Shown: positions 24,549 through 32,470 of the stretch, in pieces
Layout: each line of letters begins with the position of its first letter
Numbering within the stretch: the first letter of the stretch is position 1
Source: Planctomycetota bacterium
Lineage (GTDB): Bacteria > Planctomycetota > Planctomycetia > Pirellulales > Thermoguttaceae
Assembly: GCA_015661985.1 (NCBI GenBank)
Contig: DQVB01000391.1
Span: 1-43,394 of the forward strand
Reading direction: 5' to 3'
DNA: 43,394 nt
Notes under the pieces: model-generated
The model's input: only the letters and a program-made list of their open reading frames with translations
The model's database searches: none
What the model was told of the DNA's origin: nothing
Made by a program: the position numbers and the translations under genes

Positions 24549-26147
24549 ATGCGCCGGATCGAGGTCTACGACACGACGCTGCGGGACGGGGCGCAGGCCG
24601 AAGGGATCAGCTTTTCTCTGCAGGACAAGCTCCTGTTGACCCGCCGCCTGGACAGCCTGGGGTTCGACTACGTCGAAGGTGGTTACCCGGCGTCGAACGA
24701 AAAGGATTGGGAGTACTTTCAGCGGGTTGGCGAACTGCCGCTGGAGCACGCCACGGTTTGTGCCTTCGGCATGACGCGGCGCAAGGACACCGCGGTCGAG
24801 GAGGACAAAGGGCTCAGGCGGCTCCTGGATTCGGGGGCCGAAGTGATCACGCTGGTGGGCAAGTCTTCGGCCTTCCAGGTCACGGCGGTCCTGGAGACAT
24901 CGCTGGAGGAGAACCTGGCCATGGTCGGCGACAGTGTCCGGCTGCTGCGCCAGTCGGGGCGGGCGGTGATCTTTGACGCCGAGCATTTCTTCGACGGTTG
25001 GAAGGCCGACGCCGGCTACGCCATGGCTGTGCTGGAGCGGGCGATCGAGGCGGGGGCGCGGATGGTGGTGCTCTGCGACACCAACGGTGGCAGTATGACT
25101 GAGCAGATCGGTTCGATTTGCCGGCAGGTGGTGGAGCGAGTCTCCGTGCCGGTGGGCATCCACTGCCACAACGACTGCGACCTGGCCGTGGCCAACACGC
25201 TGGCTGCGGTCGACGCCGGTGTGGTGCAGGTCCAGGGCACGGTGAACGGCTTCGGCGAGCGGTGCGGGAACGCCGATTTGATTTCGGTCATCGCCAACTT
25301 GGCAATCAAGAAGCGAGGGTACGAAGTGCTCCAGCCGGACAGCGTCCGTTCGCTGACCGAGCTGTCGCGCTACGTCTACGAAATGGTGAACATGAACTTC
25401 CGGCCCCATCAGCCGTTCGTGGGCAAAAGCGCCTTTGCCCACAAGGGCGGGATGCACGTCAGCGGCGTGCACCGTACCACCCGGAGCTATGAGCACATCG
25501 ATCCCCAGATGGTGGGCAACGAGCGCCGGGTGTTGTTGAGCGAATTGTCCGGGCGGTCGAACATCCTGGCGCTGACCAGCCGCTTGGCCATCCCCAAGGA
25601 TTCGGACCTGATGGACCGCATCCTGGCCAAGGTGGTGGCCATGGAGGCGGCCGGCTACCAGTTTGAAGCGGCCGAGGGGTCCTTCGACCTCTTGGTGCGG
25701 AAGTGCTCCGGCACGTACCGGGCCCATTTCCAGCCCCTGCATTACCATGTGAACGTGGACAACAAGGCGGGAGGCGAAGTGACGGCCGAGGCCATGGTGA
25801 AGATCCGCATTGGGGATGAGGTGCGATTCGAGGCGGCCGAGGGGCACGGGCCGGTGGATGCCTTGGACGCGGCGCTGCGTAAAGCGCTGAACGGCCGCTT
25901 TGAGGCCTTGAACCGTTTGCACTTGGTGGACTATAAAGTGCGCGTGATCAATTCAGAGGCAGCGACGGCGGCTTGGGTCCGCGTGGTGATCGAGAGCCAG
26001 GACGAGGACGACGTGTGGGGCACGGTGGGGGTGAGCGAGAACATCATCGAAGCCAGCTGGAATGCGCTGGTGGAGAGCTACGAGTACAAGTTGCACAAGG
26101 ACGAAGACATCTGTCCCGTGGCCGGTGGCCCGGCGGCTGCCGGGTGA
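24549..26147 (+). CDS. cimA: (R)-citramalate synthase
   Basis: A 532-residue enzyme of the isopropylmalate/citramalate synthase family. It condenses pyruvate with acetyl-CoA to (R)-citramalate, the first step of the threonine-independent route to isoleucine. The N-terminal IEVYDTTLRDGAQAEGISFSLQDKL, DYVEGGYPASNEKDWEYF, the metal-site IHCHNDCDLAVANTLAAVDAGVVQVQGTVNGFGERCGNADL and the linker AFAHKGGMHVSGV are diagnostic of the long CimA type rather than LeuA. The C-terminal regulatory domain (about 400-520) probably binds isoleucine. The start is the ATG at 24549 with AGGGAG 4 bases upstream. The upstream attenuator fits its role in isoleucine synthesis. valS follows 143 bp later. Confidence 0.92.
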   Translation: MRRIEVYDTTLRDGAQAEGISFSLQDKLLLTRRLDSLGFDYVEGGYPASNEKDWEYFQRVGELPLEHATVCAFGMTRRKDTAVEEDKGLRRLLDSGAEVITLVGKSSAFQVTAVLETSLEENLAMVGDSVRLLRQSGRAVIFDAEHFFDGWKADAGYAMAVLERAIEAGARMVVLCDTNGGSMTEQIGSICRQVVERVSVPVGIHCHNDCDLAVANTLAAVDAGVVQVQGTVNGFGERCGNADLISVIANLAIKKRGYEVLQPDSVRSLTELSRYVYEMVNMNFRPHQPFVGKSAFAHKGGMHVSGVHRTTRSYEHIDPQMVGNERRVLLSELSGRSNILALTSRLAIPKDSDLMDRILAKVVAMEAAGYQFEAAEGSFDLLVRKCSGTYRAHFQPLHYHVNVDNKAGGEVTAEAMVKIRIGDEVRFEAAEGHGPVDALDAALRKALNGRFEALNRLHLVDYKVRVINSEAATAAWVRVVIESQDEDDVWGTVGVSENIIEASWNALVESYEYKLHKDEDICPVAGGPAAAG

Positions 26148-26170
26148 GACGCCCGCTTGAGTGGTGGGAC

Positions 26171-26213
26171 CGGGCTTTCCAGCCCGTGGGCAACACCCGG
26201 CTCGAGCGAGCCG
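26171..26213 (+). other. Two hairpins in the cimA-valS spacer
   Basis: CGGGCT-TTCC-AGCCCG (26171-26186) and CGGCTC-GAGC-GAGCCG (26198-26213) are two 6-bp stems in the 143-bp spacer. Neither is followed by a T tract, and no T-box sequence (such as AGGGTGGNACCGCG) is present, so read-through from cimA into valS is plausible. Confidence 0.4.
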
Positions 26214-26290
26214 AGGCTATGCGGGGCGGAGCGTGACCAAAGAATGTGCGTCCTGTGGGGCGGCCCTTTCAACGTCTCGGGAAAAGAACC

Positions 26291-29200
26291 ATGAGCGGCG
26301 CAGCAACCTCCCAGGATCTGCCCAAACAGTACGACCACGCTGCCGCCCAGAATCGCTGGTACCGGTTCTGGGAGGAGCAGGGGTACTTCCACAGCGAGCC
26401 CAACCCGGAGCGTGAGCCCTATACGATCGTCATTCCCCCGCCCAATGTGACCGGTGCCCTGCATCTGGGACACGCCCTGAATAACACGCTCCAGGACATT
26501 CTCATCCGTCAGAAGCGGATGCAAGGGTTCGAGACGCTTTGGGTGCCGGGCACCGACCATGCGGGCATCGCCACCCAGGCGGTGGTGGAACGACGCCTGT
26601 TGACCGAAGAGCAAAAGACCCGGCACGACGTGGGCCGCGAAGGGCTCATCGAGCGGATCTGGAAGTGGAAGCACGAATACGAAGGGCGGATCTTGAGTCA
26701 ATTGAAGCAGATGGGCTGCAGCTGCGACTGGCAGCGAACCCGCTTCACGCTCGACCCCGTCTGCGCCCGCGCCGTGCGTCACACGTTCTTCCGCCTGTTC
26801 CAGCAAGGGTTGATCTATCGCGGCAAACGCCTGGTCAACTGGGATACCTTCCTGCAGACGGCCGTCAGTGACGACGAGGTGTTCCACGAAACGGTGCCCG
26901 GGCATTTCTGGTACTTCCACTACCCGGTTATCGATCCCAAGCCGGGCGAGCCATCCTTGGTGACCATCGCCACCACGCGTCCGGAGACGATGCTGGGGGA
27001 CACCGCCGTGGCCGTGCATCCCTTCCCGGCGACGGCCTTGGAGCGGGCCATCGAGGAGCTGGAAGGGCGCATCGCTTCGGCGCCGTCCAAGATGCGGCCC
27101 GCGTTGGAGGCCGAGCTGGAAGAGCTCCGCCGGCGCCAACGGGCCCTGCTGCCGGAACTGATCCGGCTGCGCGACATGGCCTCCGATGGTCGCCAGGTGA
27201 TGCTGCCTCTGTTGAACCGCCCCATCCCGCTCATCGCCGACGATTGGGCCAAGCCCGAGCTAGGGACCGGTTGCGTGAAGATCACCCCGGCCCACGACCC
27301 GAACGACTACGAGGTGGGTCTGCGCCACCAGCTGCCCATGATCAACATCCTCAACCCCGACGGGACGCTCAACGAAAACGCGGGGCCCTATCGGGGCCAG
27401 ACGGTCATGGAGGCCCGCCAGCACGTGGTGGAGGATATGGAACGTCAAGGGCTGCTGGTGAAGGCGGAGGAGCGGGAGATCGAATTGGCGCATTCCGACC
27501 GTTCCAAGACGCCCATCGAGCCGCTGCTGACTGACCAGTGGTTCATCAAGATGGATCAGCTGGCCCAACTGGCCATGGACGCTGTGACCGACGGCCGTGT
27601 GAAGATCATCCCGCCGCGGTACGCCAAGGCGTATCTGGATTGGCTCAGCGAGAAGCGGGATTGGCCCATCAGCCGCCAGCTCTGGTGGGGCCACCAGATC
27701 CCGATCTGGTATTGCCGCACCGCCTCCCGCCAAGAGATCGAAGCGGCCTTCGCCGGGCGTCAAGACGTGGCGTGGCGGCGCGACGAATCGTCCGGCCAGT
27801 GGCTCATCTGCGCCCAAGAGGAAGATCTCCCGGAAGATGCCGTCCCCGGCCACCGACTGGTCCGCGAACAGGACGTGCTGGATACCTGGTTCAGCTCCGC
27901 CCTCTGGCCCCACTCCACCTTGGGTTGGCCCGAGCAGACCGCTGAGCTGCAGTACTACTATCCCACCAGTACCCTGATCACCAGCCGCGACATTATCACG
28001 CTGTGGGTGGCCCGCATGGTGCTGACCGGGCTTTTCAACGTGGGCGACGTCCCGTTCCGCGAAGTCTATATCCACCCGAAGATACTCGACGGCTACGGCG
28101 AAGGGATGTCCAAGTCCAAAGGCAACGGGGTCGATCCGCTGGACGTTATGGAGAAGTTCGGGGCCGATTCCCTCCGCTTCGGCCTGGCCTACCTGACCAC
28201 CGAAACGCAGGATATCCGCATGCCCGTCGATTTCGAATGCCCGCACTGCGGCGCGCTGGTGCCACAGACGCGGGCAAACCGTGTGTTGCCCCGGGTCCGC
28301 TGCGGGCAGTGCCGGCAGCATTTCGCCACCCAATGGGCGGAAAAGCCCCAGGACCGGGCGCTGCCGCGAGGCCCCGTGGTCAGCGACCGCTTTGAGGTGG
28401 CCCGCAACTTCTGCAACAAGCTGTGGAACGCCTCGCGCTTCGCTCTGCTGAACCTCGAGGGCTATACGCCCGGTCCAGTGGCCGATGCCGAACTGGAAGT
28501 GGAGGACTGCTGGATCCTCAGCCGGCTGGCCACGGTGACCCGCCAGGTGACCGAGGCGCTGGACGGTTACCGGTTTGCCGACGCTGCGCGCACTTTGTAC
28601 GCGTTCTCATGGGACGAGTTCTGCAGCTTCTACGTGGAGATGCTCAAACCGCGGCTTCAACACCCGGCGCGCCGGCCCCCGGCCCAACGACTGCTGGCCC
28701 ACACGCTGGACAACCTGCTGCGCCTGCTGCACCCGATCATCCCCTTCCTCACCGAGGACGTCTGGCAGCGGTTGGCCCGATCGGCCCCGCAGCGGGGCCT
28801 GCCGGAACCGCAACCGGCCGCCGAAAGCATCATGATCGCCCCCTGGCCGACCAGCGATACCCGCCGCGAGGACGCGGCCATCGAAGCCCGGTTCGCCTCT
28901 TTCCAACAGGTGCTGCGGGCGGTGCGGGAGATCCGCAGCCGCCAGAACCTGGCCCCTCAGCGGACCATCCGGTTCTCGGTGCGCTGCCCGGCCGCCGTGG
29001 CCGACCAGCTCCGGCCCATGGAGCCCTACTTCCGCTCCATGGCCAAGGCCGAGGCCGTCGGCTGGGGCCCCGACGTCCAGCCGCCCGCCTGGGCCGCCAC
29101 GGCCACGGCAGCCGATATGGAGGTCTTCGTCGACCTGGCCGGCTTGATGGACAAACAGGCGGAAATCCGCCGCAAACAAAAAGAGCTGGAAAAGCTGGAT

Positions 29201-29359
29201 ACCCTGATCAGCTCGAAACAAAAAAAACTGGCCAACGAACGGTTCCTGCAAAGGGCCCCGCGAGCCGTGGTAGAGCGTGAGCGGCAAAGCCTGCAGACGC
29301 TTCAACACCAGCGCAGCCTGATGGCGGAAACCCTGCGGCGGTTACAAGGAAGTGCTTGA
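26291..29359 (+). CDS. valS: Valyl-tRNA synthetase with zinc-ribbon insert
   Basis: A 1022-residue class Ia synthetase that charges tRNA-Val. The HIGH motif is HLGH at 58-61 in PPPNVTGALHLGHAL; KMSKS is GMSKS at 605-609. The editing domain (about 220-420) has the TTRPETMLGDTAVAVHP signature and carries a charged helical insert (about 257-305). Unusually, a four-cysteine ribbon, CPHC (650, 653) and CGQC (671, 674), is inserted after the KMSKS region and before the anticodon domain (SDRFEVARNFCNKLWNASRF). The C-terminal coiled coil (LMDKQAEIRRKQKELEKLD onward) is typical. The start is the ATG at 26291; its ribosome site (GGGAAAAGAA) is weak. It may be transcribed with cimA. Confidence 0.95.
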   Translation: MSGAATSQDLPKQYDHAAAQNRWYRFWEEQGYFHSEPNPEREPYTIVIPPPNVTGALHLGHALNNTLQDILIRQKRMQGFETLWVPGTDHAGIATQAVVERRLLTEEQKTRHDVGREGLIERIWKWKHEYEGRILSQLKQMGCSCDWQRTRFTLDPVCARAVRHTFFRLFQQGLIYRGKRLVNWDTFLQTAVSDDEVFHETVPGHFWYFHYPVIDPKPGEPSLVTIATTRPETMLGDTAVAVHPFPATALERAIEELEGRIASAPSKMRPALEAELEELRRRQRALLPELIRLRDMASDGRQVMLPLLNRPIPLIADDWAKPELGTGCVKITPAHDPNDYEVGLRHQLPMINILNPDGTLNENAGPYRGQTVMEARQHVVEDMERQGLLVKAEEREIELAHSDRSKTPIEPLLTDQWFIKMDQLAQLAMDAVTDGRVKIIPPRYAKAYLDWLSEKRDWPISRQLWWGHQIPIWYCRTASRQEIEAAFAGRQDVAWRRDESSGQWLICAQEEDLPEDAVPGHRLVREQDVLDTWFSSALWPHSTLGWPEQTAELQYYYPTSTLITSRDIITLWVARMVLTGLFNVGDVPFREVYIHPKILDGYGEGMSKSKGNGVDPLDVMEKFGADSLRFGLAYLTTETQDIRMPVDFECPHCGALVPQTRANRVLPRVRCGQCRQHFATQWAEKPQDRALPRGPVVSDRFEVARNFCNKLWNASRFALLNLEGYTPGPVADAELEVEDCWILSRLATVTRQVTEALDGYRFADAARTLYAFSWDEFCSFYVEMLKPRLQHPARRPPAQRLLAHTLDNLLRLLHPIIPFLTEDVWQRLARSAPQRGLPEPQPAAESIMIAPWPTSDTRREDAAIEARFASFQQVLRAVREIRSRQNLAPQRTIRFSVRCPAAVADQLRPMEPYFRSMAKAEAVGWGPDVQPPAWAATATAADMEVFVDLAGLMDKQAEIRRKQKELEKLDTLISSKQKKLANERFLQRAPRAVVERERQSLQTLQHQRSLMAETLRRLQGSA

Positions 29360-29688
29360 AGAAGCCGCCCGGGAAAGCCGGCCCGACGCGTTGGCAGCAA
29401 TCGAGGGGCCGGTCATTCCACCCGCTAGGTGGAACGGCTCCTGCTCCAAAGGTCCAGATACTTCGTCCGCAACCATGCGGATTGCCACCGCGCGCCCCGC
29501 CGGCATGGTCATGCAGGCCCTTCGCCTGCCCCCTGGCCTTCCCCTGCCAGACCGGCTTATAATGAGTGGTTGAGACCACTGGCGATCCCCGGAGCCCGGG
29601 GACGCATCGGGGCCAACGGCTGCAGGTCGGTCACCCGATGATGTTCCATTGCTCGCCGGATTTCGCCGCACCGTGAAAGGATCAGGCC
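29360..29688. other. Intergenic region between valS and the bifunctional nuclease gene
   Basis: This holds a 7-bp perfect hairpin (TTCCACC, loop CGCTA, GGTGGAA; 29416-29434) 57 bp after valS, without a T tract, and the promoter-like element at 29558. No gene is seen. Confidence 0.4.
29558..29580 (+). promoter_or_regulatory. -10 box followed by a palindrome, upstream of the bifunctional nuclease gene
   Basis: An exact TATAAT (29558-29563) stands out in this GC-rich sequence. The -35 region is poor (GGCCTT at 17 bp). Immediately downstream, AGTGGT-TGAG-ACCACT (29565-29580) is a perfect 6-bp inverted repeat covering the expected transcription start, as a repressor operator or 5' hairpin would. 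The leader would be about 120 bases. Confidence 0.45.
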
Positions 29689-30096
29689 ATGCCCGTGCCC
29701 ATGCAACTTTCCCGGATCATCATCAGCGACATCAACGACCATCAGGTGATCTACCTGAAGGAGATCGACGGGGACCGCCAGTTCCCGATCTTGATCGGGA
29801 TCTTCGAGGCCCACAGCATCAACCGGCGCGTCAACGGCTATACGTCGCCCCGGCCCCTGACCCATGACCTGATCGTCAACGTGGTGGAGAACCTCGGTGC
29901 GGAACTGCAAGACGTGGTGATCACCGAGCTGCGCGAACACACCTATTACGCCAAGCTCCGCGTGCGCCAGGAAGGGGAACTGGTGGAGATCGACGCCCGG
30001 CCCTCGGACGCCATCGCCGTGGCCGTCACCTGCAAGCCGCCCCTGCCTATCTACGTCAACGAAGAGGTGCTCAACGACGTGCTCGGCGACCATTAG
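29689..30096 (+). CDS. Bifunctional nuclease (BFN/DUF151) family protein
   Basis: A 135-residue DUF151 protein. Family members are small soluble proteins; a plant homologue was reported to have both RNase and DNase activity, but the bacterial role is not settled. The signature is clear: VIYLKEIDGDRQFPILIGIFEAHSINR, then RPLTHDLIVNVVENLGAELQDVVITELREHTYYAKLRV and VEIDARPSDAIAVAVTCKPPLPIYVNEEVL. Length matches. The start is the ATG at 29689 with AAAGGA upstream; a second ATG lies four codons later. It stands alone with its own probable promoter. Confidence 0.88.
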   Translation: MPVPMQLSRIIISDINDHQVIYLKEIDGDRQFPILIGIFEAHSINRRVNGYTSPRPLTHDLIVNVVENLGAELQDVVITELREHTYYAKLRVRQEGELVEIDARPSDAIAVAVTCKPPLPIYVNEEVLNDVLGDH

Positions 30097-30410
30097 CTCC
30101 CGCCTTGGACGGGGGTAATCCATTGCCGGTAAGCGTTGGCGGATCGGCAACATCCGCGGCGCGGGCCAAACAAACTGCTTATTCGGGGGCGAGGCCCGCG
30201 CGCCGGGGGCAATTATCTGGCTGTGGAAAGCCGTGACCAGCCGCCGCACTCGAAAAAGGAGATGCCTCCCGCGCCGTGAACGGATGCCTTCGATCACCTG
30301 CCCGCACCCGCTCCACGTACTCATCCACACTGGGAGCCACGCCCAACATGGCAAACCGCCCGGTGTTCCCGTTTGATTACGAAGAAAGGCTGGCTTGCCA
30401 TTTCAGGAGG

Positions 30411-30489
30411 CCACAGAGGACTCAGAGATCACCGAGACTCAGAGCATCCGTACATCCGGCTCCCTCCGTGCCCTCTGTGTGCTCCGTGG
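30411..30489. repeat. Imperfect inverted repeat built from 9-base units
   Basis: Two 26-base arms (30411-30436 and 30464-30489) match as inverted repeats at 20 of 26 positions. Each arm is itself periodic: left CACAGAGGA, CTCAGAGAT, CACCGAGA, CTCAGAG; right CTCCGTGCC, CTCTGTGTG, CTCCGTGGC. As RNA or single-stranded DNA this makes a long hairpin. Similar CTCTGTG/CACAGAG-rich intergenic elements occur in many bacterial genomes. Confidence 0.65.
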
Positions 30490-31007
30490 CAACCCGATAG
30501 CTCTGCATCGCCGGCGCACAACAAGCCGAGCCACAGATCCCCTACTGTCACTGCGACTCACCTGGAAACGGCACCAAGGGGCTCTGGACTTCCTGCCCTC
30601 TCATTCCTTCTCCGCCGCTGCCAGGTGGAATTACCCGTGGCCCGTGACCGTCGGCCCATGCCGCACCAGATGGAACTGGCAAGGGACGGGTAGTCTTACC
30701 GGGTCACAAGAAACAAAGGGCGCCCCTGCGGCACGATAGTCGCAAGGAAATCAGGTTCCACTTGCCACGGGATTCGTTGCGGATCATGGTCGCAACTCCG
30801 ATGTCAGCTTCCCTCAGACCACGGGGTCCTCTACAATGATCCCACTTGCAGCGACAAATGATCGCAGCTGCCTGACCAGATCCGGCAAGCCATTTTTCAT
30901 GGAAGTCCGTCTTCTTGCTTCGGAAACCGGGTCTGTGGGATGTCTGCCGTACAAGGGCCAGGTCGGGTGGCGGGGCCTGGGCCGAAAACGTCGCAGCCAC
31001 TCGATAC

Positions 31008-31142
31008 CCATCTCACCCTACGGAAGCGGCCACTGGAAGCGGATCGGTCGTGGTTGTACTCGATGTACAGCGTGCCGGCGTGCTCTTGGTATTCGTTGAC
31101 CGGCTTGCCCGTGGAATCGTACTGGAAGAGGACTTGGTTCAG
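31008..31142 (-). pseudogene. Fragment of an RHS/YD-repeat protein
   Basis: In a minus-strand frame the segment LNQVLFQYDSTGKPVNEYQEHAG then TLYIEYNHDRSASSGRFRR resembles YD/RHS repeats (YDxxGxxVxEYQEH...). It covers about 45 residues with no start, ribosome site or neighbouring repeats, so it reads as debris of a much larger gene. Recognition is from a short match only. Confidence 0.45.
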
Positions 31143-31303
31143 GACAGCGCCGTCGCCGCTCGAGGAGCTGCCCCAGGGCGGTGTCGGCTGAGGATATTGA
31201 CTGTTTGCAAGGGACCGGTACAATTCCGTGCTTCGCCGGTGGAGAGACGCGGATCCGAGTGGCTTGAAACAGGGAGGGGGTCAGGATTCGGAGAACTGGA
31301 TGT

Positions 31304-32224
31304 ATGACTTTCAAAGCTTTTGGACTCTCAGGTCGACGGCCAGTAACTCACGGCGTCCCTGCTGTGCTGGCCGCGATCCTGTTGTGTTTGCCTACCGCGC
31401 AGGCGGCCGCTGGATCGCAGGCCTATCCCAACAGCCGTCTGCTGGCTGAACCCGAGGACTTGTCGAGGCCGGCGCCCCGGGTCGTGCTGGATGTACGACC
31501 GAGGGCAGCGTACGCGGCTGGCCATATTCCTGGAGCGGTATGGATCGACACTGAGTTGTGGGCAACGAAAAGCCGCGAAGCAGGCGCGTTGGAGGATGCG
31601 GCCCTTTGGGCCCGGCTGGTCGGCGATCTGGGCATCGACGGCCGGACGCCCGTGGTGGTGTACGATGAGGTAGTCACGCCCACCGCAGCTCGTATCTGGT
31701 GGCTTTTGCGCTACGTGGGTCTTCCGGACGTTCGCATCGTCAACGGCGGGTTGGCGGCTTGGGAGAAGGCACACGGCGCGGTTACCGGAGAGGTACCGCA
31801 AGTCACGCGCGCGAACTTCCAGCCTCGATTCCAGCCGCACATGTTGGCCAACCGCCACTTCATCGCAAAGTCGCTGGGGCAGCCGGGCGTCTGTCTGGTG
31901 GACGCCCGTACGGAGGCGGAGTACAACGGCCAGCCGGCCCGTGGCGCTACAGGGGGACGGATTCCAGGTGCCCGGCATCTGGAATGGACCAACTTCGTGG
32001 ACGAGAACGGTCGCATGAAGCCCGCCGGGGAAATCCGCAAACTCGTTGAAGAGCACCAGATCACGGCCGACCAAACGATTGTGGCCTATTGCCGAAGTGG
32101 AGGCAAAGCTTCCCTGAATGCCTTCGCGCTGGAACTGATGGGGCTGAAGAGCGTCCGCAACTACTACGGTTCCTGGCTGGGTTGGAGCGCCGATCCAAGC
32201 CTGCCCACCGAGCCGCGTCCCTAG
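31304..32224 (+). CDS. Secreted two-domain rhodanese-type sulfurtransferase
   Basis: A 306-residue thiosulfate/3-mercaptopyruvate sulfurtransferase-like protein with a signal peptide (VPAVLAAILLCLPTAQAAAG, cleavage near 36). The first rhodanese domain (about 45-160) is the non-catalytic one, with Asp121 at the Cys position (VVVYDEVVTPTA). The second (about 185-300) carries the active loop AYCRSGGKAS with Cys263. Linker motifs VLDVRPRAAYAAGHIPGAVWID and LVDARTEAEYNGQ are typical. The loop sequence CRSGGKA is neither classic CRKGVTA nor CGSGVTA, so donor preference is uncertain. The start is the ATG at 31304 with GGAGAA upstream. Export implies a periplasmic sulfur or cyanide role. Confidence 0.87.
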   Translation: MTFKAFGLSGRRPVTHGVPAVLAAILLCLPTAQAAAGSQAYPNSRLLAEPEDLSRPAPRVVLDVRPRAAYAAGHIPGAVWIDTELWATKSREAGALEDAALWARLVGDLGIDGRTPVVVYDEVVTPTAARIWWLLRYVGLPDVRIVNGGLAAWEKAHGAVTGEVPQVTRANFQPRFQPHMLANRHFIAKSLGQPGVCLVDARTEAEYNGQPARGATGGRIPGARHLEWTNFVDENGRMKPAGEIRKLVEEHQITADQTIVAYCRSGGKASLNAFALELMGLKSVRNYYGSWLGWSADPSLPTEPRP

Positions 32225-32470
32225 CCGAGTTGCAGGAGTCCGGCTGGTGCGCCGGCGGTCGCTGAGGCCAGGGGCAGCGACTTTTGTACGGCGGCCGCTG
32301 CGCCGGGCAGCTGGAGTTGATCGCGTCAATGGGCAGGCCTGGCCACGCGTTCGCCACCGCTGCCTCCTCTGTATCCCAACGTCGAGCTACGGCCACTGGG
32401 CGAGTTGCCAAAGGGCTGGACAACAGACGTAATGCGGGTAGGATGCGCAGAGAACAGGGTGTGAGGAGCG

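Larger units (their letters stand above)
30097..31303. other. Gene-poor region (1.2 kb) with repeats and gene debris
   Basis: No intact gene lies here. It contains a 9-bp stem (GCGCGGGCC 30159-30167, GGCCCGCGC 30193-30201, 25-base loop), the periodic inverted repeat at 30411-30489, and an RHS-like fragment on the minus strand at 31008-31142. The remaining open frames lack ribosome sites and family similarity. Confidence 0.55.

Noticed and set aside
26148..26290. T-box riboswitch in front of valS
   Set aside because: The spacer is too short and has no T-box core or terminator T tract; only two simple hairpins are seen.
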